Shown: in pieces, positions 44,339 through 53,515 of the stretch
Layout of the letters: each line of letters begins with the position of its first letter
Numbering within the stretch: position 1 is the stretch's first letter
Assembly: GCF_025822605.1 (NCBI RefSeq)
Contig: NZ_JACKTY010000028.1
Span: 372,555 to 436,554 of the forward strand
DNA from: Mycolicibacterium komossense
GTDB taxonomy: Bacteria; Actinomycetota; Actinomycetes; Mycobacteriales; Mycobacteriaceae
Length of the DNA stretch: 64,000 bases
Reading direction: 5' to 3'
The notes under the pieces: generated by a model
The model's input: only the letters and a program-made list of their open reading frames with translations
What the model was told of the DNA's origin: nothing
Databases searched by the model: none
Program-made: the position numbers and the translations under genes

Positions 44339-45093
44339 TGCGCAGGTGTAGCATGCTGGTCGGACGTGACCCCGGACCTGCCGAAGAAGAAGCCCGCGGT
44401 GATCAGGATCTGCGAGATCGCATACGCCCACCAAATCGAGACTGCCAGTGCCTCTGCGTTTGTTGGGGCAAGGACGAAGCGGCCGATGCCGATCATCCCG
44501 TCCGAGAGCGCGAAGCACACCGCGCCCGCGGCGGTCCACATCGTCGGCAGACCGGCGAGCAGCGCCGCGCACACCATTGCACCCAGCACCAGCATGTAAA
44601 CGGTGACCGGGATTGTCAGCCCGGCATTCGTCAGGCTGGGCCAGAACCAGACCAGCAGCGCCAGGCACGCCACCACCGTCACGGCGGCGGCCGCCAGGCG
44701 CGGGGGCGACGGCGCGGCCAGCGGAAACAACGCCGCCAGATAGCAGAGGTGGGCGATCAGGAACGCGCCGAGGCCGCCGACGAACGACGGCTCCCACCAC
44801 GGCATGGCCAGCAGGAAATCGCCGACCGCCGAGAACAGCAGGGCACCGAGCAACCACCGTCGTTCACGGTAGATGGGGTAGGAGCCCCGAAAAAACAGCG
44901 AGGCCGCCGCCAGCAGCAGGGCCATCAGTGCCTTCGCGACGGGTTGTCCGGGGAATCGCCCGGTCAGCTCGGCGCCGGCGGGTGAGGTCAGCGCCGTCAC
45001 GACCAGGAAAACGCCGTACGCCGCTCCTGCCACGGCTGCAGCCGCCCAGAGCCGTCCCAGCCACGGCGCGTAAGTTCTCCGTGTGCCCGCCAT
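44335..45093 (-). CDS. YhhN-family (TMEM86/lysoplasmalogenase-like) membrane protein
   Basis: This 252-residue polytopic protein has about seven or eight hydrophobic helices. It carries the YhhN pattern: [35 protein letters not shown] with the acidic residue in helix 3, [14 protein letters not shown], and [15 protein letters not shown] near the C-terminus. Eukaryotic relatives hydrolyse lysoplasmalogen; the substrate here is unknown. The ATG at 45093 implies an 11-base head-to-head overlap with the esterase gene on the other strand, so one of the two starts may lie further in. Its stop overlaps priA as GTGA, and it may be the first gene of that unit. Confidence 0.75.
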   Translation of the reverse strand: MAGTRRTYAPWLGRLWAAAAVAGAAYGVFLVVTALTSPAGAELTGRFPGQPVAKALMALLLAAASLFFRGSYPIYRERRWLLGALLFSAVGDFLLAMPWWEPSFVGGLGAFLIAHLCYLAALFPLAAPSPPRLAAAAVTVVACLALLVWFWPSLTNAGLTIPVTVYMLVLGAMVCAALLAGLPTMWTAAGAVCFALSDGMIGIGRFVLAPTNAEALAVSIWWAYAISQILITAGFFFGRSGVTSDQHATPAQ

Positions 45094-46009
45094 CGACACC
45101 ATCTTGCAGAAGGTACTTGACGCGGTCCCCTTCCGGCTCGCACCCGACGAGGGCGTCGAAGCCGCGCGGGCCGGCTTCAGCGCCCTACCGCGGTTCCCGA
45201 TCCTTCCCGAAGTGCGTACCGAAGACCGCACGATCGACGGGCCGGCCGGTTCGATCCCCATCCGGATCTACTGGCCGCCGGATCACACCTCGGCGTCGCC
45301 GGTGGTGCTGTTCTTCCACGGTGGCGGATTCGCGATCGGCGATCTCGACACCCACGACGGCACCGCCCGCCAGCACGCGGTCGGCGCGGACGCGGTCGTC
45401 GTCTCGGTGGATTACCGGTTGGCGCCGGAGAACCCGTATCCGGCCGCTGTCGACGACGCATGGGCGGCGACCCGGTGGGTGGCCGAGCACGGCGCCGAGC
45501 TGGACGCCGATCCGAGCCGGCTCGCGGTGGCCGGCGATTCGGCCGGGGCCAATCTCTCGGCGGTGATCGCCCAGTTGGCCAGGGACAACGGTGAGCCGAC
45601 GCTCGCATTCCAGTTGCTCTGGTACCCACCGACACTCGCCGATATCACGCTGCCGTCGTACACCGAGAATGCGAACGCTCCGGTGCTCGACCTCGCGGCC
45701 ATCGCGGCGTTCAACACGTGGTACATCGGCGATGTCGACCTCACCGATCCGCCTGCCGGTTTTGCGCCTGGTCGCGCGGCGAACCTGGCAGATCTGGCAC
45801 CCGCTTATATCGCGGTGGCCGGGCATGATCCGTTGCGCGACGACGGCCTACGCTACGCCGAATTGCTCTCTGCTGCAGGTGTTCCCGTCACTCTGGACAA
45901 CGCCGAGACGCTGGTGCACGGTTATCTCGGCTACGCGGGCGTCGTACCCGCCGCCACCGAGGCGATGGACCGCGGGCTGGCGGCACTGAAGGCCGCCCTG
46001 CACCCTTAG
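45083..46009 (+). CDS. Alpha/beta hydrolase (hormone-sensitive-lipase family esterase, NlhH/LipH-like)
   Basis: This 308-residue carboxylesterase has the oxyanion motif HGGG in [17 protein letters not shown] (about residues 74-90) and the nucleophile serine in [14 protein letters not shown]. The acid residue is in [10 protein letters not shown] and the histidine in LVHGYLGY. The sequence resembles the short-chain esterase NlhH (Rv1399c) of M. tuberculosis across its length, and the gene sits in the comparable place before metK. The GTG at 45083 is the only start giving the full N-terminus [17 protein letters not shown]. Its stop is intertwined with the end of a decayed monooxygenase gene on the other strand. 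Confidence 0.88.
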   Translation: MPAIDTILQKVLDAVPFRLAPDEGVEAARAGFSALPRFPILPEVRTEDRTIDGPAGSIPIRIYWPPDHTSASPVVLFFHGGGFAIGDLDTHDGTARQHAVGADAVVVSVDYRLAPENPYPAAVDDAWAATRWVAEHGAELDADPSRLAVAGDSAGANLSAVIAQLARDNGEPTLAFQLLWYPPTLADITLPSYTENANAPVLDLAAIAAFNTWYIGDVDLTDPPAGFAPGRAANLADLAPAYIAVAGHDPLRDDGLRYAELLSAAGVPVTLDNAETLVHGYLGYAGVVPAATEAMDRGLAALKAALHP

Positions 46010-46671
46010 GCGGACCGGGAAACCACCCGCGATCGCCGATCCGGGACCCGCGCCAAACCGAGGTGTCCCCGCAGTGTGGTGCTGGTGTACTCGCGGCGGA
46101 ACAGCCCTCGACTGAACGCACCGGTGCGCTTGTCGGCCAGCACCGCGTCGTCGTCCCAGGAGTCCCATAGCGCACGTACGATATCGATGAATTCCGCTGC
46201 CCTGCCGTAGCGTTCGGCTCGCGGCGGCTGCTCGTCGGGCACCGGGCCGTGCCCGAAGTTCTGCCAGGCAAACGGGTCGCTGCTGGTCACCACATTCCAC
46301 GCCACCCGCCCGCGACTGAGGTGATCGAGCGATGCGAAGCGCCGGGCGACGTTGTAAGGCTCTTCGAACGATGTCGACACCGTCCCGATCAGCCCTAGAT
46401 GGGTGGTGACCGAGGCCAGCGTGGACAACAGCACGATCGGGTCCAACGCCAGCGGCGGCGCTACCAGCGGCTGGTCCGGCTCCTGGAACAGCGACGGGCT
46501 GTCGGCGAGGAAAAGTGCGTCGAGAGTTCCGCGCTCGGCCGCCCTCGCGATGTCGATCCAGTAGGCCGGATCGGTGAACCAGTGCGGATTGGCAGAGGAA
46601 TGCCGCCAGGCCGCGGGGTGCATGCCGTCCGAGAGGACGTTGACGCCGAGATGTAACTCATGCACTGTCAT
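46006..46671 (-). pseudogene. Truncated LLM-class flavin-dependent monooxygenase (NtaA/DszA/SnaA family)
   Basis: From MTVHELHLGVNVLSDGMHP the frame encodes a good N-terminal half of a long-type luciferase-like monooxygenase: YWIDIARAAERGTLDALFLAD, RRFASLDHLSRGRVAWNVVTS, YGRAAEFIDIVRALWDSW. After KRTGAFSRGLFRRE the sequence no longer resembles the family, while another frame there reads VHQHHTAGTPRFGAGP, close to the expected VHxIxHxGxHFxVxGP. This points to a frameshift. The reading then ends at 46006, exactly at the 3' end of the esterase gene. Family members have about 440-490 residues; only 221 remain. It is divergent from an intact relative on the plus strand. Most likely inactive. Confidence 0.65.
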
Positions 46672-46847
46672 CACCACACCTGCTTGCCGGACAGCGCCGG
46701 CCTCTTCGCCTCGACGTCGCGGGAATCCTGTTCCCTGCCAGTCTGTTCGGCCGGTCCCAAAACGTCGATAGCCATTCTGCGCAGCCTGTCGAGTCCGGCA
46801 GCGCGCACCAATGGTTGAAATCAGGCTGGCGGCAATCGCCGCACACA

Positions 46848-46853
46848 TAGAAT
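46848..46853 (+). promoter_or_regulatory. Candidate -10 element upstream of the intact monooxygenase gene
   Basis: TAGAAT is a close fit to the bacterial -10 consensus and lies 18 bases before the earliest start of the downstream monooxygenase gene. No -35 with proper spacing is visible. Confidence 0.35.
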
Positions 46854-46870
46854 CGCGGTGAATACAACCA

Positions 46871-48355
46871 GTGACGACAGCCCGGCGCAGAACCATGCTG
46901 GCGACGGTGACTCGTGTGATCCGCTTCAATGCGTTCGATATGAACTGTGTCGCCCACCAATCCCCCGGTCTGTGGCGCCATCCCGAAGACCAGTCCTGGC
47001 GCTACAAGGACCTGACGTACTGGACCGAGCTGGCGAAACTGTTGGAGCAGGGCCGATTCGACGGCCTGTTCATCGCCGACGTGCTCGGCACCTATGACGT
47101 CTACGGCGCCAGCGACGAGGCCGCCATCCGCCAGGCGGCGCAGATCCCGGTCGGTGATCCGCTGCTGCTGGTCTCCGCGATGGCTCTGGTCACAGAACAC
47201 CTCGGCTTCGGCATCACCACCGGCACCGGGTTCGAGCATCCCTACCCGTTCGCTCGCCGAATCTCGACGCTGGATCACCTGACGAACGGTCGTATTGGCT
47301 GGAACATCGTCACCGGATATCTGCCTGCCGCCGCCCGCAACATGGGCCAGACGGATCAGCCGGCGCACGACGCCCGCTACGACCACGCCGACGAGTACCT
47401 CGAGGTGCTCTACAAGCTGTGGGAGGGGTCGTGGGAGGACGACGCGGTGATCCGCGACCGCGAGAACGGCGTATTCACCGATCCGGACAAGGTGCACCAC
47501 ATCGGCCATGCCGGAACACATTTCACCGTTCCCGGAGTACATCTGGCCGAACCGTCAAGCCAGCGCACCCCGGTGATCTACCAGGCCGGGTCATCGCCGC
47601 GCGGTGTGCGATTCGCCGCCGAGAACGCCGAGGCCATCTTCACCGCGGCACCGACGAAAGCCATTCTGCGCGAGACGGTCACGACGATCCGGCGCGAGCT
47701 GGAGCTGGCCGGGCGTGATCCGTACTCGGCGAAGATCTTCAACCTGTCCACCGTGGTGACCGCCGCGACCGACGAGGAAGCGGTCGCCAAACTCACCGAG
47801 TATCTGTCCTACGGGGATCCCGAGGGCGCCCTGGTGTTCATGTCCGGCTGGATGGGGGTGGATCTGTCGCGCTATGGTCTGGACGAACCCATCGGCAACG
47901 TCGACTCCAACGCCATCCTGTCGGCCGTCGCGGCGTTCCAGTCCGCCGACCCCGACGGCCGCGAATGGGCCGTGCGCGATATCGCCGAATGGGGCGAAAT
48001 CGGTGGCATGGGACCACGATTCGTCGGATCCGGCGCCGGGGTGGCCGACACCCTGCAGGAGTGGGTCGAGGAAACCGATGTCGACGGCTTCAACCTGGCG
48101 TACGCGATCACGCCCGGCTCGTTCGCCGATTTCATCACCTACGTGGTCCCGGAGCTGACCGCCCGCGGGGCGTATCAGACGGAGTACACGCCGGGTACGT
48201 TGCGCAACAAGCTTCTGGGTCGCGGGGACCGCCTGCCTGCCGAACACCGTGGGGCGCGCTACCGGGTCGGCGGGCCGGCCTCGACGATCATCGACCGGCC
48301 GTCGACCGTGCCGTCATCGTCGTCATCGTCGGCATCGCAACCGGCCCGCGGGTAA
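46871..48355 (+). CDS. LLM-class flavin-dependent monooxygenase (NtaA/DmoA family)
   Basis: This enzyme of up to 494 residues uses FMNH2 and oxygen to attack organosulfur or aminocarboxylate compounds; relatives cleave nitrilotriacetate, dimethylsulfide or dibenzothiophene sulfone. Core motifs: NAFDMNCVAHQSPGLWRHP, YWTELAKLLEQGRFDGLFIAD, RRISTLDHLTNGRIGWNIVT, VHHIGHAGTHFTVPGVH and VIYQAGSSPRG. The start is uncertain: GTG 46871, ATG 46895 or GTG 46907, the last two giving lengths closer to relatives. The C-terminus ends in a serine-rich tail. No flavin reductase gene is adjacent. It is convergent with an acetamidase gene, 32 bases apart. Confidence 0.88.
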   Translation: MTTARRRTMLATVTRVIRFNAFDMNCVAHQSPGLWRHPEDQSWRYKDLTYWTELAKLLEQGRFDGLFIADVLGTYDVYGASDEAAIRQAAQIPVGDPLLLVSAMALVTEHLGFGITTGTGFEHPYPFARRISTLDHLTNGRIGWNIVTGYLPAAARNMGQTDQPAHDARYDHADEYLEVLYKLWEGSWEDDAVIRDRENGVFTDPDKVHHIGHAGTHFTVPGVHLAEPSSQRTPVIYQAGSSPRGVRFAAENAEAIFTAAPTKAILRETVTTIRRELELAGRDPYSAKIFNLSTVVTAATDEEAVAKLTEYLSYGDPEGALVFMSGWMGVDLSRYGLDEPIGNVDSNAILSAVAAFQSADPDGREWAVRDIAEWGEIGGMGPRFVGSGAGVADTLQEWVEETDVDGFNLAYAITPGSFADFITYVVPELTARGAYQTEYTPGTLRNKLLGRGDRLPAEHRGARYRVGGPASTIIDRPSTVPSSSSSSASQPARG

Positions 48356-48387
48356 CCACGGCGGGTTCTCCTGCGCTGGGTCGACGA

Positions 48388-49407
48388 TCAGTACGAAATG
48401 GTCCCCAGTGACTTTGCTGCACTGCGCAACTCGGCATGGATGCCACCGTAGGCGGGTGACGGCGGGAGCAACTGCTTGTCGATCTTGGTGACCGCGCTGT
48501 AGTTCGTGTCGACGACGTTGGCGATCGGCACCTGCGAGATCTGCGTCAGCAACTGGTAGGCGTCCAGCCGGTCCAGTCCATACAGGTCGCCGAGCCAACC
48601 GATCATCTCCACCTGACTGGCCCGCCAGGCTTCCTCCAGCGGCCGCCCCGAGCCGATGCACATCAGGTGGGTGTCGCTTTCCAGTCGTGGCCACTCCGGG
48701 CCACCGCCCTTGATCAGGTCGACGATGGCGGTGACGTGCATCGCGCCCTCCACCGCGGTGCCGCACGATTCGCCCTCGCCCTGGCGGTAGTGCCCGTCGC
48801 CGAGCGAGAACAGTGCACCCTCGACGTTGACCCGCAGGTAACACGTTGCGCCGATGCGCATTTCCGGAGTGTCCATATTGCCGCCGAACGCGTCGGGAAC
48901 CAGCGAGCTGCGCACCTCCCGCCGAGCCGGGGCCACACCGACGGTGCCGAGCATCGGATTGGCCGGCAGGCTCAGCTCGAAGTTGCTGCCCTGGGCGGAG
49001 AACCCGACGGTGTCAGCCGCGCGATCGTATTCGTAGATATAGGTGCGCTCCGGCAGCGGCTCCTGCAACGTCGGGCTGGCGGGCACGCTGGTGAGCCCAC
49101 CGAAGAACGGAATCAGCGTGGAGGCACCCCAGCTGCGGGCGGGGGTCAGGTCGACGAGGTGGACGGCCAGGGTGTCGCCGGGCTCGGCGCCCTCGATCCA
49201 GAACGGCCCGGTCTGCGGGTTGAGGTCCTCGGTGTCCAGCGCCACGCTGGCCTTATCGTCGCGGCTGGTGATGCGCCCGCCGTAGGCGTCCTCGGTCCAC
49301 AGCGTCAGGACTGTGCCGGGCTTGATGCGCAGTACTGGCTCGGCACCGCCGAACGTGTAGTTCAGCTGATCGACCGTGGGAACGAAGGTGACGTGGTCCA
49401 TGCTCAC
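48388..49407 (-). CDS. Acetamidase/formamidase family protein
   Basis: This 339-residue member of the FmdA/AmdA family hydrolyses short amides to ammonia and the carboxylic acid. Family segments: VLTLWTEDAYGGRITS, GPFWIEGAEPGDTLAVHLVDL, GNMDTPEMRIGATCYLRV, LFSLGDGHYRQGEGESCGTAVE. The last contains the conserved DGHxxQGEGE metal/active-site region. The GTG at 49407 or ATG at 49401 could be the start. The substrate is unknown; short amides are expected. It lies downstream of metK on the same strand but is separated from it by a strong hairpin terminator, so it should have its own promoter. Confidence 0.9.
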   Translation of the reverse strand: MSMDHVTFVPTVDQLNYTFGGAEPVLRIKPGTVLTLWTEDAYGGRITSRDDKASVALDTEDLNPQTGPFWIEGAEPGDTLAVHLVDLTPARSWGASTLIPFFGGLTSVPASPTLQEPLPERTYIYEYDRAADTVGFSAQGSNFELSLPANPMLGTVGVAPARREVRSSLVPDAFGGNMDTPEMRIGATCYLRVNVEGALFSLGDGHYRQGEGESCGTAVEGAMHVTAIVDLIKGGGPEWPRLESDTHLMCIGSGRPLEEAWRASQVEMIGWLGDLYGLDRLDAYQLLTQISQVPIANVVDTNYSAVTKIDKQLLPPSPAYGGIHAELRSAAKSLGTISY

Positions 49408-49429
49408 CTACCTAACGCGAGCAGACACA

Positions 49430-49463
49430 AAATCGCACGCCCAGAAGCCTGGGCGTGCGATTT
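49430..49463 (-). terminator. Intrinsic terminator of metK
   Basis: A perfect 15-bp inverted repeat, AAATCGCACGCCCAG and its complement, surrounds a four-base loop (49445-49448). Read on the minus strand, the stem is followed by TTGTGTCTG after GATTT, giving a U-rich tail. It lies 44 bases after the metK stop and 23 bases before the amidase start. Confidence 0.8.
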
Positions 49464-49506
49464 CATCCGGGGCACCCCCGCTGGGGGACTGCTCGGCGGC
49501 GGTGTC

Positions 49507-50709
49507 CTAGAGGAACGCCTTGAGGTCGTCGACCTTGTCGAGCTGCTCCCACGGCAGGTCGATATCGGTGCGGCCGAAGTGCCCGTAGGCAGCGGTCGGC
49601 GCGTAGATGGGACGCAGCAGGTCGAGGTCGCGGATGATCGCGCCGGGCCGCAGGTCGAACACCTCGCCGATGGCCTTCTCGATGTGGGCGGGGTCGACGG
49701 CCTCGGTGCCGAAGGTCTCGACGAACAGCCCGACCGGGGCCGCCTTGCCGATGGCGTAGGCCACCTGGACCTCGACGCGCTCGGAAAGCCCAGCTGCGAC
49801 GACGTTCTTTGCCACCCAGCGCATCGCGTAGGCAGCCGAGCGGTCCACCTTTGACGGGTCCTTACCGGAGAAGGCGCCGCCGCCGTGGCGAGCCCAACCG
49901 CCGTAGGTGTCGACGATGATCTTGCGGCCGGTCAAACCGGCGTCACCCATCGGGCCGCCGAGGACGAACTTGCCGGTCGGGTTGACCAGCAGGCGGTAGT
50001 CCGACGTGTCGAGGGTGTCGTGGCCCAGCTCGCGCAGGACCGCGTCGACGACCTGTTCCTTGATGTCCGGGGTCAGTGTCCCGACGAGGTCGATACCGTC
50101 GGCGTGCTGCGTGGAGAGCACCACGGTGTCGAGGCGAACCGGGCGGTTGCCTTCGTACTGGATGGTCACCTGTGTCTTGCCATCGGGACGCAGGTAGTCG
50201 ACGACGCCGGACTTGCGCACTTCGGTCAGCTTGCGAGCCAGCCGGTGCGCCAGCGCGATCGGCAACGGCATGAGTTCGGGGGTGTCGCTGATGGCGTAGC
50301 CGAACATCAGGCCCTGGTCGCCGGCGCCCTGCAGATCCAGCGGATCGGCCGCGCCCTCGACGCGAGCCTCGTGCGCCGTGTCGACACCCTGGGCGATATC
50401 GGGAGACTGCGCACCGATCGCGATGTTCACACCGCAGGACGCGCCGTCGAAACCTTTGGTGGACGAGTCGTAGCCGATGTCGAGGATGCGATCGCGGACG
50501 ATCTTCGGGATGTCGGCGTAGGCGGAGGTGGTGACCTCGCCGGCAACGTGGACCTGCCCGGTGGTGACCAGCGTCTCGACGGCGACCCGCGACCGGGGAT
50601 CCTGCTCCAGGAGCGCGTCGAGCACCGAGTCGCTGATGGCGTCACAGATCTTGTCGGGGTGTCCCTCGGTCACCGACTCACTGGTAAACAGCCGACCCTT
50701 AGTGCTCAC
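49507..50709 (-). CDS. metK: S-adenosylmethionine synthase
   Basis: This 400-residue enzyme makes S-adenosylmethionine from methionine and ATP. The three-domain signature is intact: [20 protein letters not shown] at the N-terminus, [12 protein letters not shown] in the middle, [19 protein letters not shown], and [10 protein letters not shown] near the end. The start is GTG at 50709 with GGGAGG (50718-50723) eight bases upstream. A perfect hairpin terminator follows. Upstream lies a pair of tandem 20-bp repeats that may control it. coaBC precedes it on the same strand, 179 bases away. Confidence 0.97.
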   Translation of the reverse strand: MSTKGRLFTSESVTEGHPDKICDAISDSVLDALLEQDPRSRVAVETLVTTGQVHVAGEVTTSAYADIPKIVRDRILDIGYDSSTKGFDGASCGVNIAIGAQSPDIAQGVDTAHEARVEGAADPLDLQGAGDQGLMFGYAISDTPELMPLPIALAHRLARKLTEVRKSGVVDYLRPDGKTQVTIQYEGNRPVRLDTVVLSTQHADGIDLVGTLTPDIKEQVVDAVLRELGHDTLDTSDYRLLVNPTGKFVLGGPMGDAGLTGRKIIVDTYGGWARHGGGAFSGKDPSKVDRSAAYAMRWVAKNVVAAGLSERVEVQVAYAIGKAAPVGLFVETFGTEAVDPAHIEKAIGEVFDLRPGAIIRDLDLLRPIYAPTAAYGHFGRTDIDLPWEQLDKVDDLKAFL

Positions 50710-50730
50710 GTTTCCGTCCTCCCGGCATGC

Positions 50731-50736
50731 AAAATA
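50731..50736 (-). promoter_or_regulatory. Candidate -10 element of metK
   Basis: TATTTT on the minus strand fits TAnnnT and lies 22 bases before the metK GTG, between the tandem repeats and the ribosome site. The -35 position (AATGTG at 17 bases) is poor, as would suit an activated promoter. Confidence 0.3.
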
Positions 50737-50753
50737 GATTGTGTGTTGGTTGG

Positions 50754-50793
50754 CACATTTGTTAGTTAAGCAACACGTTTGTTAGTTAAGCAA
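50754..50793 (-). repeat. Two tandem 20-bp repeats upstream of metK, candidate regulator binding sites
   Basis: Two head-to-tail 20-base copies (50754-50773 and 50774-50793) differ at one base. Each contains TTGCTTAACTAACAAA on the minus strand with the near-palindrome TTAACTAA. The block is conspicuously AT-rich against its surroundings and lies 45-84 bases upstream of the metK start. The 20-base period would place bound proteins on the same face of the helix. Confidence 0.6.
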
Positions 50794-50888
50794 AGCATAT
50801 CCGCGTCCGCGCCGACCTCGGTACCCTGCCCGGCGCAAACCCTACTGCGCAAGTCTTTCGTGCACGCTGATCCCCACCCGCCAAGCGG

Positions 50889-52130
50889 CTACGCCTGGCG
50901 ACCCTCCAAGAACTTTGCGATCGCATCCACGATACGGCTGGCCATCAAAGTCTTCGACCCGTGTTCCAAGGTCGACTCCGCGCCATCGGCGGCCAACAAC
51001 CAGCCGTCATTGCTGTCGACCTCGAATGCCCGGCCGTCTCCGACGGCGTTGACCACCAGCAGATCGCAGCCTTTGCGGGCCAGCTTGGCGCGGGCGTGGA
51101 ACAACACGTCGCCGTTCGCATCGCCGGTTTCAGCAGCAAAACCGACGATCGCCTGCATGTTCGGCAACTGACCATCGGCACGCGACCGGACCGCCCCCGC
51201 CAGCACGTCGTCGTTGCGGACCAAATCGACGGAGGTCGGCTCCGACGCACCCTTCTTGATTTTTGTGGTGGCGAAGTGGGCCGGGCGGAAGTCGGCAACC
51301 GCGGCGGCCATCACCAGGACATTGGCGTCGGGTGCGTGTTTGGAGACCGCGTCGGCCAGTTGGGCGGCCGATCCGATGTGCACCATCTCGACACCGGCCG
51401 GATCGGCCAGGCCTGCCGTGTTCCCTGCGATCAGGGTGACCTCGGCGCCGCGCTGGGCAGCCACCCGCGCGACCGCATAGCCCTGTTTACCGGAGCTGCG
51501 ATTGCCGATGAACCGCACCGGGTCGAGCTGCTCACGGGTACCGCCTGCGCTGACCAGAACCCTGATTCCGGACAGATCATGTGGCAGCGCGTCGGGTCTG
51601 GCCAGCAGCAGTTCGGCGAAGGTCGTGATTTCCTCCGGCTCGGGCAGCCGACCCGGCCCGGTGTCGGCTCCGGTGAGCCGGCCCGACGCCGGTTCCAGCA
51701 CCACGGATCCGCGACGCCGGAGGGTCTCGACGTTCTCGACCGTCGCCGGGTGCAGCCACATCTCGGTATGCATCGCCGGTGCGAACAGCACCGGACATCG
51801 CGCCGTCAACAGGGTCGCCGTCAAAAGATCATCAGCACGGCCCGCGACCGCTCGCGCCAGCACGTCAGCGGTGGCCGGAGCGACGACCACGAGGTCAGCT
51901 TCCTTGCCGAGGCGAACGTGCGGAACCTGCGGCACGTCCTGGAAGACACCCGTATGCACCGGATGCCCGGAGAGCGCCTCGAAGGTGGCCGCGCCGACGA
52001 AATTCAATGCCGACTCGGTGGGGATCACCCGAACCTCGTGACCGGCCTCGGTCAGTTGGCGGACGACCGAGCAGGCTTTATAGGCGGCAATACCACCGGC
52101 CACGCCGACAACGATCCGCTTCTGGGCCAT
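50889..52130 (-). CDS. coaBC: Bifunctional phosphopantothenoylcysteine decarboxylase / phosphopantothenate-cysteine ligase
   Basis: This 413-residue enzyme (formerly Dfp) performs two steps of coenzyme A synthesis. The N-terminal CoaC flavoprotein domain (about 1-180) has VGVAGGIAAYKACSVVRQL and VAPATADVLARAVAGRADDL, with the PAMHTEMWLHPA substrate clamp. The C-terminal CoaB domain begins near 190 with VLVSAGGTREQLDPVRFIGN and contains MAAAVADFRPAH and the lysine-rich KIKKGASEP. It lies 17 bases after rpoZ on the same strand and is probably co-transcribed with it. Confidence 0.96.
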   Translation of the reverse strand: MAQKRIVVGVAGGIAAYKACSVVRQLTEAGHEVRVIPTESALNFVGAATFEALSGHPVHTGVFQDVPQVPHVRLGKEADLVVVAPATADVLARAVAGRADDLLTATLLTARCPVLFAPAMHTEMWLHPATVENVETLRRRGSVVLEPASGRLTGADTGPGRLPEPEEITTFAELLLARPDALPHDLSGIRVLVSAGGTREQLDPVRFIGNRSSGKQGYAVARVAAQRGAEVTLIAGNTAGLADPAGVEMVHIGSAAQLADAVSKHAPDANVLVMAAAVADFRPAHFATTKIKKGASEPTSVDLVRNDDVLAGAVRSRADGQLPNMQAIVGFAAETGDANGDVLFHARAKLARKGCDLLVVNAVGDGRAFEVDSNDGWLLAADGAESTLEHGSKTLMASRIVDAIAKFLEGRQA

Positions 52131-52147
52131 CTGTGTCGGCTTTCGGT

Positions 52148-52468
52148 CTATTCGCCTTCGGTGTGCTCAAGCAGGTCGGCGTGGATCTCCCGCATCGCGA
52201 TCGACAGTGGCTTCTCCTGCAGGCCCGGCTCGACCAAGGGGCCGACGTACTCGAGGATGCCGTCACCGAGCTGGTTGTAGTAGTCGTTGATCTGCCGGGC
52301 GCGCTTGGCGGCGTAGATGACCAGCGCATATTTGCTCGACGCACGATCCAGCAACTCGTCGATGGGCGGATTCGTGATACCCAGCGGCGTGTCGTAGGCG
52401 CCGATCCCACCGCCGGCTACATCGCTGTGCTCGGTGGCGGTCTGGGTGTCGGCGTGCGGATTACTCAC
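52148..52468 (-). CDS. rpoZ: RNA polymerase omega subunit
   Basis: This 106-residue small subunit clamps the beta-prime chain during RNA polymerase assembly. Conserved segments are [24 protein letters not shown] and [20 protein letters not shown]. The start is GTG at 52468, with AGGAGA (52476-52481) seven bases upstream and TATAAC (52487-52492) as a good -10 element. It is followed closely by coaBC, the usual mycobacterial order gmk-rpoZ-coaBC. Confidence 0.96.
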   Translation of the reverse strand: MSNPHADTQTATEHSDVAGGGIGAYDTPLGITNPPIDELLDRASSKYALVIYAAKRARQINDYYNQLGDGILEYVGPLVEPGLQEKPLSIAMREIHADLLEHTEGE

Positions 52469-52486
52469 GTAGAAATCTCCTGGCAG

Positions 52487-52492
52487 GTTATA
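52487..52492 (-). promoter_or_regulatory. Candidate -10 element of rpoZ-coaBC
   Basis: TATAAC on the minus strand, about 18 bases before the rpoZ start and upstream of a clear AGGAGA ribosome site. The 104-base gap between gmk and rpoZ is consistent with an internal promoter. No -35 is evident. Confidence 0.45.
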
Positions 52493-52572
52493 GCTGAGGC
52501 CCTTGACGGGCTCTGTTTTGGGAACGCTTTATCGAACTCGGTAACTCAGTGTCGGGAAGTCTTAACGGGCCG

Positions 52573-53190
52573 TCACGAAGTGTCCGACGCAGTTCCCACC
52601 AGCAAGGATACCAATTCCGAGCAGGCAGCCTCTAATTGCCTGTTCACGACGACGACGTCAAAGTCGTCCTGAGCAGCCAATTCAGCTCTGGCGGTGGCCA
52701 GTCTGCGAGCCATGACTTCCGGAGTTTCGGTTCCCCGACCGGCGAGTCGCGCTTCGAGATCCGCCCAGCTCGGGGGTGCCAGGAAGACGCTGAGCGCCTC
52801 AGGCAGGACTTGTTTGACCGCCCGGGCCCCCGCGAGATCGACTTCGATCAGCACCGGTCGGCCGGCGGCCGTCGCAGAACGGACTGGTTGCGCGGGAGTT
52901 CCCGAGCGCTGCAGACCGCCATGGATCTCGGCCCATTCGAGCAGCGCACCTTGGTCGATGAGCTGCTGAAACGCTTCGGCGGTCACGAAGTGGTAATCCA
53001 CCCCGTCGACTTCGCCTGGCCGGGGTGACCGCGTCGTTGCTGAAACGCTGAAGTACAGGTCGGCCACCCGCTCCCGGAGGCACCGGACGATAGTGGACTT
53101 GCCGACCGCGGAGGGACCGGACAGTACGACGACCCGGCCTTGTGTTGGAGGCCCGGGCTGCGCGCCATCCGATCCCTCGTCGGCGATCAC
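52573..53190 (-). CDS. gmk: Guanylate kinase
   Basis: This 205-residue enzyme phosphorylates GMP to GDP. The P-loop is [16 protein letters not shown] (GPSAVGKS at residues 25-32), followed by [21 protein letters not shown] for GMP binding and [10 protein letters not shown]. The GTG at 53190 gives an N-terminal lead of about 18 residues before the fold, as in M. tuberculosis. It starts seven bases after the mihF stop and is probably co-transcribed with it. Confidence 0.95.
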   Translation of the reverse strand: MIADEGSDGAQPGPPTQGRVVVLSGPSAVGKSTIVRCLRERVADLYFSVSATTRSPRPGEVDGVDYHFVTAEAFQQLIDQGALLEWAEIHGGLQRSGTPAQPVRSATAAGRPVLIEVDLAGARAVKQVLPEALSVFLAPPSWADLEARLAGRGTETPEVMARRLATARAELAAQDDFDVVVVNRQLEAACSELVSLLVGTASDTS

Positions 53191-53197
53191 TGACCTC

Positions 53198-53515
53198 TTA
53201 CGAGGGGTCGAACTTTTCCAGCAGGGCCTTGCGCTGACGATCGCCGAGGCCGCGCAACCTGCGCGTCGGAGCGATCTCCAGCTCGGTCATGATCTCCTGC
53301 GCCTTGACCTTGCCGACCTTGGGCAGGGCTTCCAACAGTGCGGAAACCTTCATCTTGCCCAAGACCTCATCGGTCTCGGCGTCCTTGAGAACCTGCCTGA
53401 GGTTGGTGCCGCCGCGCTTGAGCCGGTCTTTGAGCTCGGCACGCGCTCGACGTGCGGCAGCAGCCTTCTCCAACGCAGCCGCACGCTGTTCGTCGGTCAA
53501 CTGGGGAAGGGCCAC
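53198..53515 (-). CDS. mihF: Mycobacterial integration host factor (nucleoid protein)
   Basis: This 105-residue DNA-binding nucleoid protein was first found as the factor needed for mycobacteriophage L5 integration. The sequence runs [20 protein letters not shown], then [20 protein letters not shown], and a helix-two-turn-helix-like region [21 protein letters not shown] to the end. The GTG at 53515 with GGAGGA just before it matches the form shown to be active in mycobacteria. The frame stays open for 149 further codons upstream, which has produced over-long annotations elsewhere, but that sequence shows no conserved protein pattern. Confidence 0.93.
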   Translation of the reverse strand: MALPQLTDEQRAAALEKAAAARRARAELKDRLKRGGTNLRQVLKDAETDEVLGKMKVSALLEALPKVGKVKAQEIMTELEIAPTRRLRGLGDRQRKALLEKFDPS

